DNA from: Pseudomonas sp. NKUCC02_KPG
GTDB taxonomy: Bacteria > Pseudomonadota > Gammaproteobacteria > Pseudomonadales > Pseudomonadaceae
NCBI RefSeq assembly: GCF_019345465.1
Contig: NZ_JAHKRC010000009.1
Span: 1-64,000, forward strand
DNA length: 64,000 nucleotides
Direction of reading: 5' to 3'
In this document: piece after piece, positions 49,079-59,084 of the stretch
Numbering within the stretch: the stretch's first letter is position 1
Layout of the letters: every line of letters begins with the position of its first letter
The notes under the pieces: model-generated
Database searches by the model: none
The model's input: the letters and a program-made list of their open reading frames with translations, nothing else
What the model was told of the DNA's origin: nothing
Position numbers and translations under genes: made by a program

Positions 49079-50502
49079 TATTGAGCCGCCAGGGCGGTGG
49101 CCGGAATGTTCAGGTTTTGGCCGACTTTAAGCTCATCGGTTTTCAGGCTGTTGCTCGAACGCAGCGTCGCCACACCCACTTGATATCGCACGGCAATCAT
49201 CGCCAGTGTTTCGCCGGGACGGACCGTGTGTTCACGGGCGCCCTGGGCAATTTTGCCCGTGTCACGCAGCCAGGCGATATACGTGCCCGGTGGCGGGTTT
49301 TGCTGGAAAAACTGACGCACGCCGCTGCTGATCGAACGCGCCAGCGCTTGCTGGTGGCTGCTCGACGCCAGTTTCGAAGCTTCGTTGGAGTTCGAGATAA
49401 ACCCGGTTTCGACGAGGATCGATGGAATATCCGGCGACTTGAGCACCATAAACCCGGCTTGCTCCACGCGCTGCTTGTGCAGCGGTGTCACCCGACCGAT
49501 GTTGCTCAAGACCTTTTGCCCCACGTTCAGGCTGGACGTCAGCGAAGCCGTCATCGACAAATCGAGCAATACACCCGCCAGCATGCGGTCCTTGTCGTCA
49601 AGGCTCACATTGCCCGCGCCGCCGATCAAGTCAGAACGGTTTTCGCTGTCTGCCAACCAGCGCGCAGTCTCGGAAGTCGCACCTCGCTCGGACAAGGCAA
49701 ACACCGAAGCACCAAAGGCGGCCTTGGACGGCGCGGCATCGGCGTGGATCGACACAAACAGGTCGGCGCCCTTTTTGCGGGCGATTTCGGTACGGCCACG
49801 CAACGGAATAAAGTAGTCGCCGGTGCGCGTCAGCTCAGCCCTGAAGCCTTTCATGCCATTGATCTGGCGCTGCAGCTCTTTGGCAATTGCCAGCACCACG
49901 TCTTTTTCCCGCTGGCCTGCAGAGCCCGAGGCCCCCGGGTCTTCACCGCCGTGGCCGGCGTCAATGACGACCACCACACTGCGTTTTCCGCTCGGAATCG
50001 GCGGCAACTTGACGTCAGGCTGGGCCGGAGTGACCGGAACCACAGGCACCGTCGCCACATTGGTGGCAGGCAAGCTCGGAGAGAGGTCGGCACCCTGGTC
50101 ATACAGGTCAACCACCAGACGGTTACCGTACTGGGCATTCGGCGCCAGCACGAAGCTCTTCGGAGTCACCGCCTTTTTCAGGTCGATCACCACGCGCAAA
50201 TCCGTGGGGGTACGTTGCGCCGAACGCATGCTGGTAATAGGCGTATTGGCGGTTTGCACATTCAACGGGCCGGCCAGGGTCGCACCATTGATATCAATCA
50301 CCAGACGGTCAGGGGCTGTCAGCGTAAACACGCTGTGCTGCACCGGGCCGGTCAGATCAAAAACCAGTCGTGTGTTGTCCGGCGCCCGCCACAAACGTAC
50401 GCTTTTGACCTGTGTCGCCGCCAAAGCGTTGACCGCCATGACACTGAGCAACACACCCACCACACTTACTAACGCGCGAAAGCGCATACCAAACCCCATC
50501 AT
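49078..50502 (-). CDS. amiB: N-acetylmuramoyl-L-alanine amidase AmiB
   Basis: 474 residues from the ATG at 50502 ([17 protein letters not shown]), which overlaps the tsaE stop by one base; a start at 50487 would also give a signal peptide. Order: signal peptide, AMIN domain (about 35-140), amidase_3 domain with zinc-site motifs [15 protein letters not shown] near 185 and SIHADAA near 258, and a C-terminal LysM repeat ([19 protein letters not shown]) near 430. It cleaves septal peptidoglycan during cell separation. Confidence 0.96.
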   Translation of the reverse strand: MMGFGMRFRALVSVVGVLLSVMAVNALAATQVKSVRLWRAPDNTRLVFDLTGPVQHSVFTLTAPDRLVIDINGATLAGPLNVQTANTPITSMRSAQRTPTDLRVVIDLKKAVTPKSFVLAPNAQYGNRLVVDLYDQGADLSPSLPATNVATVPVVPVTPAQPDVKLPPIPSGKRSVVVVIDAGHGGEDPGASGSAGQREKDVVLAIAKELQRQINGMKGFRAELTRTGDYFIPLRGRTEIARKKGADLFVSIHADAAPSKAAFGASVFALSERGATSETARWLADSENRSDLIGGAGNVSLDDKDRMLAGVLLDLSMTASLTSSLNVGQKVLSNIGRVTPLHKQRVEQAGFMVLKSPDIPSILVETGFISNSNEASKLASSSHQQALARSISSGVRQFFQQNPPPGTYIAWLRDTGKIAQGAREHTVRPGETLAMIAVRYQVGVATLRSSNSLKTDELKVGQNLNIPATALAAQ

Positions 50503-50972
50503 TATTTGTATTCCGGTGCCAATGCGGCACACCAAGACTCGCCACGTGAACCTTGGGGCGTCAGCTTCAGCAAACGCCCGGTGTTGTGCGGGCTAATGGT
50601 AATGGTCAGGTCAGGCTTTGGCAAAAAGCCTGCACCTTTATCGGGCCATTCAATCAAGCATAGGGCGTCTTCGTCGAAATAATCGCGAATCCCCATATAT
50701 TCGAGCTCTTCAGGGTCGACCAGACGGTACAGATCAAAATGAAAGGCGCGAATATCGCCAATTTCATAAGGCTCAACCAACGTAAAGGTCGGACTTTTAA
50801 CCGAGCCGGTGTGCCCAAGGCCGCGAATCAAGCCTCGTGACAGGGTGGTCTTGCCCATCCCCAGATCACCGTCCAGAAAGATCAGGCCATGACCTTGAGT
50901 CACGGTCGCCAGGCGCGCGCCAAAGGCGGTCATTGCCTCTTCATCGTCCAGTTGCAGTGTTATTTCGTGCAC
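50502..50972 (-). CDS. tsaE: tRNA threonylcarbamoyladenosine synthesis ATPase TsaE
   Basis: 156 residues. P-loop GDLGMGKTTLSRGLIRGLGH near 37-55, SPTFTLVEPYE near 60, FHFDLYRL near 78 and LIEWPDKG near 106, all typical of TsaE. It drives the TsaBD complex that makes t6A37 in tRNAs that read ANN codons. It overlaps the nnrD gene by 13 bases. Confidence 0.96.
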   Translation of the reverse strand: MHEITLQLDDEEAMTAFGARLATVTQGHGLIFLDGDLGMGKTTLSRGLIRGLGHTGSVKSPTFTLVEPYEIGDIRAFHFDLYRLVDPEELEYMGIRDYFDEDALCLIEWPDKGAGFLPKPDLTITISPHNTGRLLKLTPQGSRGESWCAALAPEYK

Positions 50973-51820
50973 GGTGCGTGTTCCTCCAACAACTGACGAA
51001 TGACTGGAATCAAATCACTGGCCGCCAGCCCACGGCCCAATTGTCCCTGTTGTTCTCCGGCGCGGGCATGCAGCCACACCGCCAGGCACGCCGCATCGAA
51101 GGCGCTCATGCCCTGGGCCAGCAGCGCGCCAATCACGCCTGCCAGCACATCCCCCAAACCGGCCGTAGCCATGGCCGGGTGTCCCTGATTGCAAATGGCC
51201 AATTCACCGTCCAACCCTGCAACCAGAGTGCCTGCTCCTTTAAGGACGCAGACCACTGAATATTTTTTAACCAGCGCTCGGGCCGCTGCCGGGCGATCTG
51301 CCTGTACTTGCCCGGTACTGATGCCCAGCAACCGCGCGGCTTCGCCCGGGTGCGGGGTGATCACCGAGCCGGACGCCAGCCCAATGACTGCGTTGGACAA
51401 CAGATTCAGCGCATCGGCATCCCACACCTGAGGCATTTTTGCCTGCGCAGCTGCCGACAACAGACTACGCCCCCAGGGGGCCTGCCCCAAACCCGGGCCC
51501 ACCACAACCACCGAAGCCTGCGCCAGCACACCCATCAACTGATTCGCTGACGACACGCCAAGTGTCATCACTTCAGGCACCTGCACCAGAGCGGCCGCCA
51601 CGTGCTCGGGACGCGTGGCCAGTGATACCAGGCCAGCGCCACAGCGTAGTGCAGCCTGGGCACTCAGGGTAATCGAGCCGCCAAACCCGCGATCCCCACC
51701 CACCAGCAGCACATGGCCGAACTGGCCTTTGTGGGCGCTTGGGGCCCGCACAGGCAGTCGCGGCAGGTTATCTGCGCAAAGGGCTTTGGGGTCAGCTAAA
51801 AGGTGTTTGGTCTGCGGCAT
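50960..51820 (-). CDS. nnrD: ADP-dependent NAD(P)H-hydrate dehydratase
   Basis: 286 residues, the length of the stand-alone dehydratase; the epimerase (YjeF N-terminal) domain of the enteric fusion protein is missing. The ribokinase-like core has KGQFGHVLLVGGDRGFGGSITL near 31, VVGPGLGQ near 110, ITPHPGEAARLL near 155 and ATAGLGDVLAGVIGALLAQG near 220. It restores NAD(P)H damaged by hydration. It starts 62 bases from queG on the other strand. Confidence 0.93.
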   Translation of the reverse strand: MPQTKHLLADPKALCADNLPRLPVRAPSAHKGQFGHVLLVGGDRGFGGSITLSAQAALRCGAGLVSLATRPEHVAAALVQVPEVMTLGVSSANQLMGVLAQASVVVVGPGLGQAPWGRSLLSAAAQAKMPQVWDADALNLLSNAVIGLASGSVITPHPGEAARLLGISTGQVQADRPAAARALVKKYSVVCVLKGAGTLVAGLDGELAICNQGHPAMATAGLGDVLAGVIGALLAQGMSAFDAACLAVWLHARAGEQQGQLGRGLAASDLIPVIRQLLEEHAPCTK

Positions 51821-51882
51821 ACGTGTCGGGCTCCGATGTCTGGCAGAATTATACGCATCTCAGCTCCGGTTTCTCTTGCCTC

Positions 51883-52950
51883 ATGCCTGCTATTACTGCC
51901 GACCTCCCCGCTCTCGCTCAGTCCATCAAGGAATGGGGCCGCGAGCTGGGCTTTCAACAAGTCGCCATTGCCGGCCTCGACCTTGGAGAACACGAACACC
52001 ATCTGCAACGCTGGCTCGATGCTGGCTACCACGGCGACATGGACTACATGACTGCCCACGGCAGCAAGCGTTCGCATCCCGAAGAACTGGTCCCCGGCAC
52101 ATTGCGCGTGGTGTCCCTGCGCATGGACTACCTGCCCGGCGACACCCACATGGCGCAGCTGCTGGCCCAGCCTGAAAAAGCCTACGTGTCGCGCTATGCC
52201 CTGGGTCGCGATTACCACAAGCTGATCCGCAAGCGCGTGCAGCAACTGGCCGACCGCATCCAGAAAGACATCGGCCCGTTTGGCTTTCGCGCCTTTGTCG
52301 ACAGCGCCCCGGTCCTGGAAAAAGCCATTGCGCAGCAGGCTGGCCTGGGCTGGATCGGCAAAAACACTTTGGTGCTCAATCGCAAGGCGGGCAGCTATTT
52401 CTTCCTGAGCGAGTTGTTTGTCGACTTGCCGCTGCCGGTCGATCCTCCCCACGAGACAGAGCACTGCGGACGCTGCACTGCCTGCCTGGACATTTGCCCC
52501 ACCAATGCCTTTGTCGGCCCCTATGTACTGGATGCGCGCAAGTGCATTTCGTACTTGACCATCGAGCTGAAAACCGCGATCCCCGAAGAGCTGCGCTCAA
52601 TGATCGGCAACCGGGTGTTCGGGTGTGATGATTGCCAGATTGTCTGTCCGTGGAACCGTTTTGCCCGCACTACGGCAGAAGGCGACTTCAAGCCAAGGCA
52701 CAACCTGGACAACGCCGGGCTGGCCGAGCTGTTTATGTGGGATGAAGACACGTTCCTGAGCAGCACCGAGGGCTCCCCTCTACGCCGGGCAGGGTACGAG
52801 CGCTGGTTGCGCAATCTGGCAGTGGGGCTGGGCAATGCGCCGTCGACGATCCCGGTGCTTGAAGCCTTGAAGGCGCGGCGCGACTACCCGTCCGAGCTGG
52901 TGCAGGAACATGTGGAGTGGGCGCTGGCACAACACGCCAAGCGCGCCTGA
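51883..52950 (+). CDS. queG: Epoxyqueuosine reductase QueG
   Basis: 355 residues from the ATG at 51883 (MPAITADLPALAQSIKEW); the longer frame would overlap nnrD's start region. A cobalamin-binding N-terminal half (DYHKLIRKRVQQLADRI near 105) is followed by two 4Fe-4S ferredoxin-type clusters, CGRCTACLDICPTNAF near 191 and CDDCQIVCPWNRF near 247. It reduces epoxyqueuosine to queuosine in tRNA. Confidence 0.96.
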   Translation: MPAITADLPALAQSIKEWGRELGFQQVAIAGLDLGEHEHHLQRWLDAGYHGDMDYMTAHGSKRSHPEELVPGTLRVVSLRMDYLPGDTHMAQLLAQPEKAYVSRYALGRDYHKLIRKRVQQLADRIQKDIGPFGFRAFVDSAPVLEKAIAQQAGLGWIGKNTLVLNRKAGSYFFLSELFVDLPLPVDPPHETEHCGRCTACLDICPTNAFVGPYVLDARKCISYLTIELKTAIPEELRSMIGNRVFGCDDCQIVCPWNRFARTTAEGDFKPRHNLDNAGLAELFMWDEDTFLSSTEGSPLRRAGYERWLRNLAVGLGNAPSTIPVLEALKARRDYPSELVQEHVEWALAQHAKRA

Positions 52951-52966
52951 CCACTCCCGCAATTGC

Positions 52967-53578
52967 TTAATGCTCGTCGTTGTAAACGAACTTGGGCATT
53001 TCCCAGTTAAAGCGGATCGCCAACAAACGCAGCAGTAGCCCGCCGAACAAGGTCACGAAAATAGCCTGCTCGTTGGGCATTTCGAGCCAGGTACACAGCA
53101 AGAAACACCAGGCTGCGGCAAACGATACGCTGGCGTACAGCTCGCGACGGAAGATCAGCGGGATATCGTTGCAGAAGATGTCCCGCAGGATGCCGCCAAA
53201 TACCCCGGTGATGACCCCGCTCACCGAGGCCACCAGCATGCCTTGGCCCATTTCCAGCGCAGTCATGCAACCAATCAGGGTAAACGCTACCAGCCCCAGG
53301 GCATCGAGCACCAAAAACAGCGAGCGCAAATGGCGCATTAATGGCGCGATAAAGATCGTCACCAGCGCGGCAAAGGTAGTCAAGACCAGGTATTCCGGGT
53401 GTTTGACCCAGGTCAGCGGGTAATGCCCCAACAGTACGTCGCGCACCGAGCCGCCGCCTAGCGCCGTGACACAGGCAATCAGCACCACGCCGAACCAATC
53501 CATGCCCCGACGCCCGGCAGACAGCGCCCCGGTCATGGCTTCGGCAGTAATGGCAACTAAATAGAGCATCAGCAACAT
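52967..53578 (-). CDS. TRIC-family (UPF0126/YadS-like) cation channel
   Basis: 203 residues, seven hydrophobic segments in two related halves. Each half has the glycine-rich pore motif: ALGGGSVRDVLLGHYPLTWV near 40 and VFGGILRDIFCNDIPLIF near 126, diagnostic of the prokaryotic trimeric intracellular cation channels. It is likely a potassium-permeable homotrimer in the inner membrane. It converges with queG. Confidence 0.9.
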   Translation of the reverse strand: MLLMLYLVAITAEAMTGALSAGRRGMDWFGVVLIACVTALGGGSVRDVLLGHYPLTWVKHPEYLVLTTFAALVTIFIAPLMRHLRSLFLVLDALGLVAFTLIGCMTALEMGQGMLVASVSGVITGVFGGILRDIFCNDIPLIFRRELYASVSFAAAWCFLLCTWLEMPNEQAIFVTLFGGLLLRLLAIRFNWEMPKFVYNDEH

Positions 53579-53649
53579 GGCAGCGATCCTTGCAAGAAGG
53601 CGCGCAGTCTACTCTCAGTTGGCATTGGCACCAAAAGGGGGCGTAACTT

Positions 53650-53715
53650 TGTAGTCGCTGCCGAAGGCTGCGAACCTGAGATCTGAACAGCTCGCAGCCT
53701 TCGGCAGCGACTACA
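53650..53715. repeat. Inverted repeat, family B, after orn
   Basis: TGTAGTCGCTGCCGAAGGCT arm and inverse in a short 66-base form, 9 bases past the orn stop. The interior is only about 16 bases. Confidence 0.9.
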
Positions 53716-53724
53716 ACGTTACGA

Positions 53725-54267
53725 TCAGAATTTGATGAAATGCTTGCGGTAGTGCTGCAGTTCGGCGATCGACTCGCGAATGTCGTCCAGCGCAAGGTGC
53801 GTGCCTTTCTTCACCAGGCTGTCGCGCACTTCAGGTGCCCAGCGCGCGACCAGTTCCTTGAGCGTCGAAACGTCCAGGTTGCGGTAGTGGAAGTAGCTTT
53901 CAAGCGCTTTCATGTGGGTGTACAGGAAGCGGCGATCCTGACAGATGCTGTTGCCGCAGATCGGCGACTTGCCTTTGGGTACCCACTGTTCAAGAAACGC
54001 GATGGTTTGCGCCTCGGCTTCGGCCATGGTGGTGGTGCTGTCTTTGACGCGCTGGGTCAGGCCACTGCCACCGTGGGTGCGGGTGTTCCATTCGTCCATG
54101 CGGGCCAGCACTTCATCGCTGTGGTGGATGGCGATGACCGGACCTTCAGCCAGGGTATTGAGGTTGCTGTCGGTAACGATGGTGGCCATTTCGATAATGA
54201 CGTCGTTGTCAGGGTCCAGACCGGTCATTTCCAGGTCGATCCAGATCAGGTTCTGCGCGTTTTGCAT
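53725..54267 (-). CDS. orn: Oligoribonuclease
   Basis: 180 residues, DEDDh exonuclease: [26 protein letters not shown] near 8-33, [28 protein letters not shown] near 107, and [14 protein letters not shown] near 155. It removes the last diribonucleotides of RNA decay and cleaves pGpG, so it also ends cyclic di-GMP turnover in pseudomonads. It diverges from rsgA. Confidence 0.97.
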   Translation of the reverse strand: MQNAQNLIWIDLEMTGLDPDNDVIIEMATIVTDSNLNTLAEGPVIAIHHSDEVLARMDEWNTRTHGGSGLTQRVKDSTTTMAEAEAQTIAFLEQWVPKGKSPICGNSICQDRRFLYTHMKALESYFHYRNLDVSTLKELVARWAPEVRDSLVKKGTHLALDDIRESIAELQHYRKHFIKF

Positions 54268-54292
54268 AATGGCCTCCAGTGCTTGGTTGCGC

Positions 54293-54327
54293 AGTTTAGC
54301 TTAGGCGTGCAGCCCTCGTGCTAAACT
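54293..54327. promoter_or_regulatory. Symmetrical divergent promoter region of orn and rsgA
   Basis: An 8-base inverted repeat AGTTTAGC / GCTAAACT spaced by 19 bases places a TAAACT-like -10 for each gene: 54322-54327 for rsgA (preceded by TGC, an extended -10) and 54293-54298 for orn. No clear -35 is seen. Confidence 0.4.
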
Positions 54328-54373
54328 CGCCTGCGTTTTACCCTTCTTATCGTTTTATCAACACGGAACACCC

Positions 54374-55405
54374 ATGGCCAAACGCCAGCTCAATCGTCGT
54401 CAGAATTGGCGCATCGAAAAGATCCAGGGCGAGCGCGCTGCCCGCGCCGCCAAACGCGAATCCAGTGCCGTCGAAGCGCTTGAGGGCGGCGATTTAGGCC
54501 CCGAGCAACTCGGCCTGGTGATCGCGCACTTTGGTGTGCAGGTCGAAGTCGAAGCCCAGGAAGGCGAGCTTAAAGGCCAGATGTTCCGCTGCCACCTGCG
54601 CGCAAACCTGCCCGCACTGGTGACCGGCGACACGGTTGTATGGCGCGCCGGCAACCAGGGCATCGGCGTTATCGTCGCCCAACTGCCGCGTAAAACCGAA
54701 CTGTGCCGCCCGGACAGCCGTGGCCAGCTCAAGCCGGTCGCTGCCAACGTCGACATGATCGTGATTGTGTTCGCGCCCATGCCCGAGCCCCATGCCAACC
54801 TCATCGACCGTTACCTGGTCGCCGCCGAGCACGCGGGGATTCGTCCGTTGCTGCTGCTCAACAAGGCTGACTTGATCGACGATCAAAACTCACCGGCGCT
54901 CAATGCGTTGCTGGGGGTTTATCGCCAGCTGGGTTATCCGGTGCTGGAAGTGTCGGCGCACCACGGTGATGGCATGCAGCAGTTGCAAGCGCAACTGGAC
55001 GGCCATATCAGCGTGTTTGTGGGTCAGTCGGGCGTGGGCAAGTCGTCCTTGGTCAACAGCCTGCTGCCAGAGGTCAACCTGCGGGTCGGGCCGCTGTCGG
55101 AAGTCTCGGGCCAGGGCACGCACACCACCACCACGGCGCGGTTGTTCCACTTCCCGGGTGGCGGCGAGTTGATCGACTCACCGGGTATCCGCGAGTTCGG
55201 CCTGGGCCACGTGAGCCGGGCCGATGTCGAGGCGGGCTTTATCGAGTTCAACGACTTGATCGGCACCTGCCGCTTCCGCGACTGCAAACACGACCGCGAG
55301 CCAGGCTGTGCATTGTTGATGGCCCTGGAAGATGGCCGCGTTCAACAGCAGCGCATGAACAGCTATCGCTCGATCATTGCCAGCTTGCCCGAGTCGAGCT
55401 ACTAA
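54374..55405 (+). CDS. rsgA: Small ribosomal subunit biogenesis GTPase RsgA
   Basis: 343 residues: basic N-terminus, an OB fold at about 55-110, then a circularly permuted GTPase with NKADL near 160 before the P-loop [17 protein letters not shown] near 218 and [10 protein letters not shown] near 268; the C-terminal zinc finger is [14 protein letters not shown]. It checks late 30S maturation. AACGGAACACCC precedes the ATG. An inverted repeat starts 12 bases past the stop. Confidence 0.97.
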   Translation: MAKRQLNRRQNWRIEKIQGERAARAAKRESSAVEALEGGDLGPEQLGLVIAHFGVQVEVEAQEGELKGQMFRCHLRANLPALVTGDTVVWRAGNQGIGVIVAQLPRKTELCRPDSRGQLKPVAANVDMIVIVFAPMPEPHANLIDRYLVAAEHAGIRPLLLLNKADLIDDQNSPALNALLGVYRQLGYPVLEVSAHHGDGMQQLQAQLDGHISVFVGQSGVGKSSLVNSLLPEVNLRVGPLSEVSGQGTHTTTTARLFHFPGGGELIDSPGIREFGLGHVSRADVEAGFIEFNDLIGTCRFRDCKHDREPGCALLMALEDGRVQQQRMNSYRSIIASLPESSY

Positions 55406-55417
55406 GCCACGTAACGA

Positions 55418-55516
55418 TGTAGTCGCTGCCGCAGGCTGCGATCGGGCCCGAAGGGGTCGCGCTTTTCAAGAGCGAAGGTCCTTCGGCCCTTATCGCAGCC
55501 TGCGGCAGCGACTACA
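55418..55516. repeat. Inverted repeat, family B, between convergent rsgA and motB
   Basis: Full 99-base element, arms TGTAGTCGCTGCCGCAGG and inverse, 12 bases past the rsgA stop and 3 bases past the motB stop. The interior is nearly the reverse complement of that at 18178-18274. Confidence 0.92.
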
Positions 55517-55519
55517 AGG

Positions 55520-56500
55520 TTACGGTGCCTTGTCGTCAAACAGATTCAGCTTCTGGCGCTCTTCATGCATCGGCAGTGGCTGTTTGTCGGCGGGCAACTG
55601 GATCGGATCGATCGCAGCCTTGGGCAACTCCTGGGCCTTAACCGGCTCCACACCCTGCTCACCTTCAATCGCCTGCTGGGCCTTTTTGGTCAGCACCACG
55701 ATGTCAATTCGACGGTTGATCGGGTTATAGGGGTTGGCCTTGTCGAACAGCACTGACGACGCATACCCCACCACCCGCGCAATCTGCGCATCAGGGTAGC
55801 TACCCGCCACCAAGGCACGCCGGGCCGCATTGGCACGGTTGGCCGACAATTCCCAGTTGCCGTAATCGCCACCTCCCGCATAGGGCATGGCATCGGTGTG
55901 GCCGCTGATGCTGACTTTGTTCGGCACCGCTTTGATCGTGTCGGCCATGGCCAGCAAAATATCTTCGAAGTAAGGCTTTAGCCGCGCGCTGCCCACATCA
56001 AACATCGGGCGGTTTTCGGCGTCCATGATCTGGATCCGCAAACCGTCCGGAGTGATTTCAAACAGCAACTGATCCTTGAATTTACGCAGTTGCGGGTTTT
56101 CTTCGACCTTGTTCTGCAACTCCTGAAGCAGCAGTTCGAGACGTTCTTTCTCGACCTGCTCCGCCATGCTCTCAACCTGATCGGCATCGACTTTGATCTT
56201 GTCGGGCTGAGGCTGCAGTTTCTCTTCGGGATTGAGGGTGTTGTCCGGCGCCAGCGCGGGCGTGCCGCCCAGGTCGATGATGTACGGTGTGCCGCTTTCG
56301 CTGAAACCGATCGGGTCTTTGAAGTAGCCGCCAATGGCGATCTTTTGCTCTGGCGTGGCGGCCGTCATCAGCCACATCACCAAAAAGAACGCCATCATCG
56401 CCGTGGCGAAGTCAGCAAAGGCAATTTTCCAGGCGCCACCGTGATGGCCTGCGGCGTAGCGCTTTACGCGCTTGATGATGATGGGTTGGTTGTTTTCCAT
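55520..56500 (-). CDS. motB: Flagellar stator protein MotB
   Basis: 326 residues. A short cytoplasmic N-terminus is followed by one membrane helix with the proton-binding aspartate in KIAFADFATAMMAFFLVMWLM near residues 26-46, a plug and linker with charged helices, then an OmpA-like peptidoglycan-binding domain (VSISGHTDAMPYAGGGDYGNWELSANRANAARRAL, about 195-235). It anchors the stator to the wall. It follows motA by 3 bases. Confidence 0.97.
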   Translation of the reverse strand: MENNQPIIIKRVKRYAAGHHGGAWKIAFADFATAMMAFFLVMWLMTAATPEQKIAIGGYFKDPIGFSESGTPYIIDLGGTPALAPDNTLNPEEKLQPQPDKIKVDADQVESMAEQVEKERLELLLQELQNKVEENPQLRKFKDQLLFEITPDGLRIQIMDAENRPMFDVGSARLKPYFEDILLAMADTIKAVPNKVSISGHTDAMPYAGGGDYGNWELSANRANAARRALVAGSYPDAQIARVVGYASSVLFDKANPYNPINRRIDIVVLTKKAQQAIEGEQGVEPVKAQELPKAAIDPIQLPADKQPLPMHEERQKLNLFDDKAP

Positions 56501-56503
56501 AAC

Positions 56504-57355
56504 TCAGCGACCGCGAACCACTTGTTCAAGCTCGGAAAAGCTCGGTCGATGCTTGGGGTACAGCACTTTACGACCGAACTCGACGGCAAGCGACGGCGGC
56601 ATGCCCGAGGCCGAGGCCACCAGGGAAGCCTTGATCGACTCGTAAACGTTGATTTCTTCCTTGGCATCGTGGGCCAGGGACGTCGCCAGCGGACCGAAGA
56701 AGCCATAGGCGGCCAAAATACCGAAGAACGTCCCCACCAGCGCGGCACCAACGTGCATGCCGATTGCGGCCTGATCGCCCTCACCCAGCGAGGCCATCGT
56801 CACGACAATACCCAGCACCGCCGCCACAATGCCGAAACCGGGCATGCCGTCGGCGATCCCGGTCACGGCATGGGAAGGATGCTCCAGCTCTTCCTTGAGG
56901 TTGAAAAGCTCCATGTCAAACAGCCCTTCGAGCTCGTGGGGCGCCATGTTGCCCGACGACATGATGCGCAGGTAATCGCAGATAAACGCCGTCATGCGCT
57001 CATCCTTAAGGACAGTGGGGTACTTGGAGAAGATCGGGCTGGCGGCCGCGTCTTCAATATCGCTTTCGATGGCCATCATGCCTTCGCGGCGACTTTTATT
57101 GAGAATCTCGTAAACCAGCCCCAGCACTTCCAGATAAAAAGCGTGGGAGAAGCGTGATCCAAACATGCTGAGTGATTTTTTGATCACGTGCATGGTCATG
57201 TAGCCGGGGTTGGCTTGCAGGAACGCGCCAAAGGCCGCCCCACCGATGATCAAAACCTCGAACGGCTGAATCAACGCACCGATTTTGCCGTGAGAAAGCA
57301 CGTATCCGCCAAGCACACTCGCGAACACGACAATGATGCCGATAATTTTAGCCAT
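56504..57355 (-). CDS. motA: Flagellar stator protein MotA
   Basis: 283 residues, four membrane helices (about 3-25, 33-50, 170-190, 203-225) with a large cytoplasmic loop between the second and third. DGMPGFGIVAAVLGIVVTMAS near 170 and LVGTFFGILAAYGFFGPLA near 205 are typical. With MotB it converts proton flow to flagellar rotation. A strong sigma-28 promoter lies about 70 bases upstream, so it is expressed with late flagellar genes. Confidence 0.97.
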   Translation of the reverse strand: MAKIIGIIVVFASVLGGYVLSHGKIGALIQPFEVLIIGGAAFGAFLQANPGYMTMHVIKKSLSMFGSRFSHAFYLEVLGLVYEILNKSRREGMMAIESDIEDAAASPIFSKYPTVLKDERMTAFICDYLRIMSSGNMAPHELEGLFDMELFNLKEELEHPSHAVTGIADGMPGFGIVAAVLGIVVTMASLGEGDQAAIGMHVGAALVGTFFGILAAYGFFGPLATSLAHDAKEEINVYESIKASLVASASGMPPSLAVEFGRKVLYPKHRPSFSELEQVVRGR

Positions 57356-57422
57356 AGATAAAAAGTACTTACTGAGTCGGGTTCAAGGTCATATTCCAGC
57401 GAAGCTAAAACTCTTCTTCTCC

Positions 57423-57449
57423 TTATCGGCGAATCTGCGCCAGACTATA
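57423..57449 (-). promoter_or_regulatory. Sigma-28 (FliA) promoter of motAB
   Basis: Minus strand: TATA, 15-base spacer, then an exact GCCGATAA -10 element. It starts the motA-motB transcript about 60 bases before the motA ATG. Confidence 0.85.
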
Positions 57450-57507
57450 GCCGGCAAAGCCGAAAATCCATTCGACCTCCACAATCGATGATGATCGCGT
57501 TCCCCTA

Positions 57508-59046
57508 ATGGCCAACGAAACCTGCGCACCGACATCAACACCCACTACTCTGGATGCCTGGGTATCACGCCTGGACGCTGTTGATTTGCCGATCCCGCAA
57601 AACAGCCATGAGCGCGTATTCAAGACGATCAACGACAGTCGCCGCTCATTACGCGAAATTGCCGAGGTCATGCAGGACAGTCCGGCGCTGGCACTGAGGC
57701 TGATCCGCGAGGCCAACCAACACGTCCAGAGCAGCCTGAGCGAGCCTGCCGAAAGCCTTGAAGTGGCCATCAACCGCCTGGGCCTCAAGCGCACCCAAGT
57801 GTTGCTCGAGCGCGTACCCGCACTGGCGATCGAAGACATTCCGATGGCCTATCGACAAATCCAGCTCATCAGCCAGCACGCCGCACAACAAGCAATCGGG
57901 CTGTTCGGCAATCGCCTGGCGCGCCTCTGGCAAGAAATCTACTGGAGCAGCCTGCTGTTTCTGTCGCCGTTATGGGCGTTGGCGCTCACTCACCCGCTGC
58001 TGCTTGAAGCCTGGGAGCGACGGGTGGTCGAGCAAGGGGAATGCGCCAAAAAGGTCGAGCTGGAGCTATTTGGTGTTCCGCTGTTTGATATCTGCCGCAC
58101 GCTGGCCGAACTCTGGCGATTGCCCGCCTGGGTGATGCAGGGCTATACGGTCATCACCGACGAGCGCCGCACGCTGGTCAAGGTGCTGCACATTGCCCGC
58201 GACACTCATCATCCGCTGCGCCAGCAACAGCACCTGGACGCCGATCCCGAGCTGCGCCGCTGGTTCAACCAGCCCGCCAACAGCGTGCTGCTGGCCAACT
58301 GCCTGGCACTTTCAGCGCAACAGGCATGGGACACGCCGCACAACTTGCGCTGGCAGTACGTCACCAGCCTGTACCTGCAAATGCCGCTGGATGACATACA
58401 ACAGCAAGTGCACCAGCACGCGGTAAACAGCGGGCGCTATCACTCGATGCCAGAACTCTGGCACCCGGCCCAGGCGCTGCTCTGGCCATGGGATGCACGC
58501 CGCACCCGCCACAGCTCGCTGGCCGCGCCGCCCCCCTCGGCCGAGGCGCTGGCGGCGTGGCGCAGACATTGCGGGCAATTGCTCGAGCAACCCAGCGCAT
58601 TCAGCAACCCGATGCACCTGACCACTTGCGCCCGCGAAGCCCTGCTGGCGTGCGGCATGCGCCGAGTGATGCTGCTGACACCCGACAAGACCTCAACCGC
58701 CCTGAGCGTGAATCAGATAGCCGGACTGGCAAAGACAGCCTTCGACCTGAACATCACCATCAACGAGAGCACCGCACTCCAGCGCTTGATGGCGCAACCG
58801 GCTCAGGTACGCCTGACACCCGAGAACAATGGCGTCATATCCGCGGTTTTACCCTACAGCCTGCGCAGCCTGTTCCCTGGCGAGCATCTACTGTTACGCT
58901 CTCTGAGCAACAACGGCCGCGTGGTCATGCTGGTACTGGCAGACCAGGGCGGCGGACCCTTTTCGGAAACCAGCGTGCAGGCATTCGGCAAAACGGCCCA
59001 ATGCATCGAGAAAGCCCTGAATAGCTTTAGTAGTCGCGGGCGCTAG
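57508..59046 (+). CDS. HDOD-domain protein
   Basis: 512 residues. The HDOD-like region is at about 25-240 (FKTINDSRRSLREIAEVMQDSPALALRLIREANQ, then INRLGLKRTQVLL), but the HD-type catalytic histidine-aspartate pair is not visible, as normal for HDOD proteins. The C-terminal 250 residues are less conserved and may form a GAF-like fold (MLLTPDKTSTALSVNQIAGLAKTAFDLNI). HDOD proteins are signalling scaffolds. It starts divergently from motA and stands next to rhdA-psd as in other pseudomonads. Confidence 0.8.
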   Translation: MANETCAPTSTPTTLDAWVSRLDAVDLPIPQNSHERVFKTINDSRRSLREIAEVMQDSPALALRLIREANQHVQSSLSEPAESLEVAINRLGLKRTQVLLERVPALAIEDIPMAYRQIQLISQHAAQQAIGLFGNRLARLWQEIYWSSLLFLSPLWALALTHPLLLEAWERRVVEQGECAKKVELELFGVPLFDICRTLAELWRLPAWVMQGYTVITDERRTLVKVLHIARDTHHPLRQQQHLDADPELRRWFNQPANSVLLANCLALSAQQAWDTPHNLRWQYVTSLYLQMPLDDIQQQVHQHAVNSGRYHSMPELWHPAQALLWPWDARRTRHSSLAAPPPSAEALAAWRRHCGQLLEQPSAFSNPMHLTTCAREALLACGMRRVMLLTPDKTSTALSVNQIAGLAKTAFDLNITINESTALQRLMAQPAQVRLTPENNGVISAVLPYSLRSLFPGEHLLLRSLSNNGRVVMLVLADQGGGPFSETSVQAFGKTAQCIEKALNSFSSRGR

Positions 59047-59084
59047 CGCTACAATCCCCCCCTTTTTTGCTCTGGAGGCTTCAC

